A stretch of DNA of 6,428 nt from Actinomycetota bacterium. Lineage in GTDB: Bacteria; Actinomycetota; CADDZG01; WHSQ01. Below, in pieces: positions 4,026 to 6,428 of this stretch. Each line of letters opens with the position of its first letter. Positions within the stretch are counted from its first letter, which is position 1. The notes under the pieces are model-generated. The model was not told where the DNA came from. It made no database searches and worked only from the letters and a program-made list of their open reading frames with translations. The stretch covers positions 1 to 6,428 of the forward strand of contig JACDBF010000271.1 in NCBI GenBank assembly GCA_013695055.1, read 5' to 3'. The position numbers and the translations under genes are program-made.

Positions 4026-5237
4026 CTAGAGGTAGGCCGCCGTGATCTGCCAGCCCGCCCCATCACTCGTGAACTCTAGCGCCGACTTCGAGACCGTCAG
4101 CGTCTTGTCTGCGGCTACCCCGTCAATCGCCTGCGAGCTAGTCCGTCCAATCGTGATCGTGCCGCCACCCGTTCGCTTGATCAGAATAGTCCGACCAGAG
4201 ATCCCCTCCGCCGACGGCAACGTGACTGTGATCGTCCCGGAAGCGAACACCATCGCGATCCCATCAGGCACCGTCTCCGAGGTGGTGGTGCTCTTGATCG
4301 CGAGCACATCCCCGCCCCCGGTCAGGAACTCGACATCGGCTGCCGACAGCGTGTAATCCCAGACAGCTATCGAGTCGATATCGCCGTTGAAGCCAGCCAT
4401 CGTTCCGCCGAACCCCTCGTGAAGGCCTACCGACCCGACGAGCAACTCCCCGTACCCCGCAGTGTTGGTGAGGGGGTTGACAGGCTTCGAGGAGACGAGG
4501 TTGCCGTCAACATAGAGCCTCTGTGTGTTCGCATCGAGGGTGCCGACCAGATGCGCCCACTGATTGACCGGAGGCCGCACATTCGCGCCCGAGTTCGTGG
4601 CCGTCGATTGTGTCCCGCGAGAGAAGCACCATCCCCACTCATCCGTGTTTTGGAAGTTGCGGAGCATCAGCCGCCAACCATTGACGTTGAAGCCGCCGCT
4701 GTTGTCATCGTTCCCGACCATCGCCTTGCTGAACGCTCCTTGAAAAGTGAGGCTCGTCGGACGCGCCCAACATGACACCGAGAACGGCGTTTGGTTCGGA
4801 AAGCCGAAGAAGGGGTCGCTGGTACGGTGGCCCACTCCATCGAACGCGCCGAAGTTCTGCTGGGCGGTATCCACATGCACCGCGAGAGTGCCATCGCCCT
4901 CCTCTACTCCACCTGCGACCCCTCGAACCTCTCCGTTGCCCGCAAACGTCGTGTGGGGCATCGTGCGGAGCGACCCGCTCGAATCCGCCCAATCCCCGCT
5001 CGTCTCGTTCATCTTGTAATACGCGCCCGGAAGCAGCGACAGCACCCGCTCGTCATAGGCCTCACCAGCCGGTGCCGCACCCGGCAGCCAGATCGACCCC
5101 CCGGCCCCATCCGCCGTCAGCACATACCCCGCCGTCACACCCTCCGCCCTGACCCCCTGAACCGCCCCAGCGTTCTCGCTGCTGTCAGCCCGACGGATCG
5201 CCTCCAACCGCCTCAGACGGCGCTCCTCAGCGTCCAT
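4026..5237 (-). CDS. LamG-domain phage tail/fibre protein, second of the tandem pair
   Basis: 403 residues. The ATG at 5237 overlaps the upstream stop (TAATG), with GGAGG at 5248-5252, so translation is probably coupled. Residues 1-30 are charged and helical (MDAEERRLRRLEAIRRADSS). GYVLTADGAGGSIW lies at 38-50, followed by a short Ala/Gly linker. A LamG domain spans about 63-306, with PFSVSCWARP, NQWAHLVGTLD, QRLYVDGNLVSSKP, GDIDSIAVWDYTLSAADVEFL. A C-terminal beta domain at about 315-403 (ASGTITVTLPSA, GGGTITIG, FTSDGAGWQITAAYL) is clearly related to that of the preceding gene. The lectin cores have diverged much more than the two ends. It probably forms a receptor- or glycan-binding part of the tail; the number of copies and the contact partner cannot be read from sequence. 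Family call firm, tail role inferred. Confidence 0.9.
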   Translation of the reverse strand: MDAEERRLRRLEAIRRADSSENAGAVQGVRAEGVTAGYVLTADGAGGSIWLPGAAPAGEAYDERVLSLLPGAYYKMNETSGDWADSSGSLRTMPHTTFAGNGEVRGVAGGVEEGDGTLAVHVDTAQQNFGAFDGVGHRTSDPFFGFPNQTPFSVSCWARPTSLTFQGAFSKAMVGNDDNSGGFNVNGWRLMLRNFQNTDEWGWCFSRGTQSTATNSGANVRPPVNQWAHLVGTLDANTQRLYVDGNLVSSKPVNPLTNTAGYGELLVGSVGLHEGFGGTMAGFNGDIDSIAVWDYTLSAADVEFLTGGGDVLAIKSTTTSETVPDGIAMVFASGTITVTLPSAEGISGRTILIKRTGGGTITIGRTSSQAIDGVAADKTLTVSKSALEFTSDGAGWQITAAYL

Positions 5238-6428
5238 TAGAGGTACGCCTCCATGATCTGCCAGCCCACCCCGTCCGACATGAACCGACGAGCCTGCTTC
5301 GTCGTTGCCAGCGTCGTATCGGTCGCCGATCCGTCCGTCGTCTCGGTTCCTGCCTGGGCGACGGTGATCGTCCCGACGCCGACGTTCTTCACGGTGATCT
5401 TTCCGCCCGAGGCTCCAACAGCAGTCGGGAGCGTAACCGTAGAGTTGCCGCTCGCGAGAACGGTGTCACCGACTGTCGCCGTGTAATCACCCGAGGTCGC
5501 AATCACGGACGCTGCCCCAGCCATAACGTCACTAGACCCGGCGAGCGTGGCTATCTCTGAGGCCGTGAGCGCAACGCCCCAGATAGTCACCTCATCTATC
5601 GAGCCGTAGAACACCCCGTCGGTGAGGCCGATGTAGGGGCCCCAGTTGAACGTAGGAATAGCGAAGTGCGCCGCCGACCCCGCTGCCACAAGCGCTCCAT
5701 TCGCATAGAGCTTGTAGTATCCGACGCCGCTGACAATCGCGTACGTTCCTACTACGAACGTCCACTCCGCCGCAGGAATCACCGGGCCGGTCAGGTCGTA
5801 GCCGCTTGCTGGTGTTCCGATTGATCTTCGTCGTAGGTGAAGAGCGCGGCTAGGCCAGAGGAGGTCGAACGCATAACCGGCGTTGCCGAATCCTGCGTTG
5901 AGCCACTGGCCGACAACGCCTCCGGCGAACCCGCTCGCGCTTGCGCTCGGCTTTACCCAGGCGGCGATCGTGAAGTCGTATTCCAAGTTGAATCTGCGCG
6001 GGGGGCCGGTGTCCGGTGCGTCCAGCAAGGCTGAGCTGCCTACCGAAGACGGGAACAGAACGGCCCCGTCATCGTCAGCGGCAGGTAGAGCACCCTCTAC
6101 GTCTTTTGTTAGGGCAGGCGGGCCGCCTATTTCTACCGCATCGCAAGCGCCCCCTGGATGCCCGCTTGTATCGGCGAACGGCGATGCGCTCTCTCCGAGC
6201 CGCCAGTAGCCAAGCAGTTCTCGGGTCGTGCCCAGGTAGGCGACCGCTGCGAAGAACGATGAGGGAGCAGGGCCGCCTCCTCCTCCCGGCCCCCATGCCG
6301 ACCCACCGAGGCCGTCGGCGGTGAGAACGTACCCCTCCGCCTCCGCCACCTCATCCCCAACGCGGTACGACCGAACGCCACGAAGATCCCCGGCCGTCTC
6401 GGTGCTGTCAGCGCGGCGTAGCGCCTCC
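5237..6428 (-). CDS. LamG-domain phage tail/fibre protein, first of a tandem pair (5' end outside window)
   Basis: At least 396 residues are visible. The first in-window start is GTG at 6349, but the frame stays open to the edge, and the 26 codons upstream encode EALRRADSTETAG and following residues, which match the N-terminus of the next gene (EAIRRADSSENAG). The true start is therefore beyond 6428. Counting from the GTG codon: motif GYVLTADGLGGSAW at 6-19, a Gly/Pro linker at 20-30, and a LamG lectin-like domain at about 43-272 with typical landmarks (YDFTIAAWVKP, WTFVVGTY, YKLYANGALV, GSIDEVTIWGVALTASEI). A Thr/Gly/Val-rich beta domain follows at about 283-370, ending SDGVGWQIMEAYL. The fold family commonly binds glycans in phage adhesins. 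Assignment to the tail is inferred from the domain order and from the endolysin downstream. The stop TAA shares one base with the next ATG. Confidence 0.88.
   Translation of the reverse strand, partial: EALRRADSTETAGDLRGVRSYRVGDEVAEAEGYVLTADGLGGSAWGPGGGGGPAPSSFFAAVAYLGTTRELLGYWRLGESASPFADTSGHPGGACDAVEIGGPPALTKDVEGALPAADDDGAVLFPSSVGSSALLDAPDTGPPRRFNLEYDFTIAAWVKPSASASGFAGGVVGQWLNAGFGNAGYAFDLLWPSRALHLRRRSIGTPASGYDLTGPVIPAAEWTFVVGTYAIVSGVGYYKLYANGALVAAGSAAHFAIPTFNWGPYIGLTDGVFYGSIDEVTIWGVALTASEIATLAGSSDVMAGAASVIATSGDYTATVGDTVLASGNSTVTLPTAVGASGGKITVKNVGVGTITVAQAGTETTDGSATDTTLATTKQARRFMSDGVGWQIMEAYL
5248..5252 (-). promoter_or_regulatory. Shine-Dalgarno site GGAGG for the second LamG gene, inside a small potential hairpin
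   Basis: GGAGG is encoded by the penultimate codons of the upstream gene and lies 10 bases before ATG 5237. It can pair with CCTCT at 5239-5243 across a CGTA loop: four Watson-Crick pairs plus one G-U. This would mask the site until a ribosome finishing the upstream gene opens it. The site is seen directly; the masking is inferred. Confidence 0.55.

Noticed and set aside
4791..5240. Plus-strand open frames opposite the LamG gene
   Set aside because: Low-complexity Arg/Pro composition and no ribosome site; the minus-strand LamG protein explains the region.
4026..6428. Diversity-generating retroelement acting on the repeated LamG C-termini
   Set aside because: No reverse transcriptase, no near-identical template/variable DNA pair, and the C-termini are the conserved rather than the variable part.

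Overview
The window is one strand of a tightly packed tailed-phage genome (or prophage segment). All genes read on the minus strand, so the biological order runs from high coordinates to low. High G+C, frequent GTG and TTG starts, strong GGAGG-type ribosome sites, four-base ATGA/GTGA or one-base overlaps, and several small proteins that resemble families recurrent in actinobacteriophages point to a siphovirus-like phage of a high-GC Gram-positive host. No integrase, tRNA, rRNA, CRISPR array or IS element is visible, so virulent and integrated states cannot be told apart.

Region 1 (6428 to 4026): two tandem LamG-domain (concanavalin A-like lectin fold) tail or fibre proteins. They share an N-terminal motif and a C-terminal beta-rich domain but have divergent lectin cores. 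The first is cut by the window edge. They are joined by a one-base TAATG overlap and are probably the receptor-binding or glycan-binding part of the virion.

Region 2 (3991 to 2418): a lysis cassette. It holds an endolysin-like protein (peptidoglycan-binding domain plus M23 fold with an altered metal-ligand motif), a 75-residue two-helix holin candidate, a 32-residue aromatic membrane peptide, and a 142-residue single-pass membrane protein with two external cysteines. The last three overlap by four bases each, suggesting coupled translation.

Region 3 (2392 to 1169): a 407-residue clan GH-A glycoside hydrolase with both catalytic glutamates visible, an N-terminal helical segment and a polyproline linker. 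It probably degrades a cell-surface or extracellular polysaccharide, either as a virion-associated or a lysis-released enzyme.

Region 4 (1168 to 1065): a 104-base gap with a sigma70-type promoter (TTGAGT, 16 bases, TACAAT) and an 8-base palindrome just upstream. It is the only substantial gap in the window and appears to open a new transcription unit.

Region 5 (1064 to 1): a compact run of very small genes (47, 91, 63, 66, 22 and 57 residues, then the start of another). Three carry paired cysteines typical of zinc-binding folds. Most have good ribosome sites and overlap end to start. Their function is unknown; they look like regulatory or host-interaction genes of a phage accessory region.
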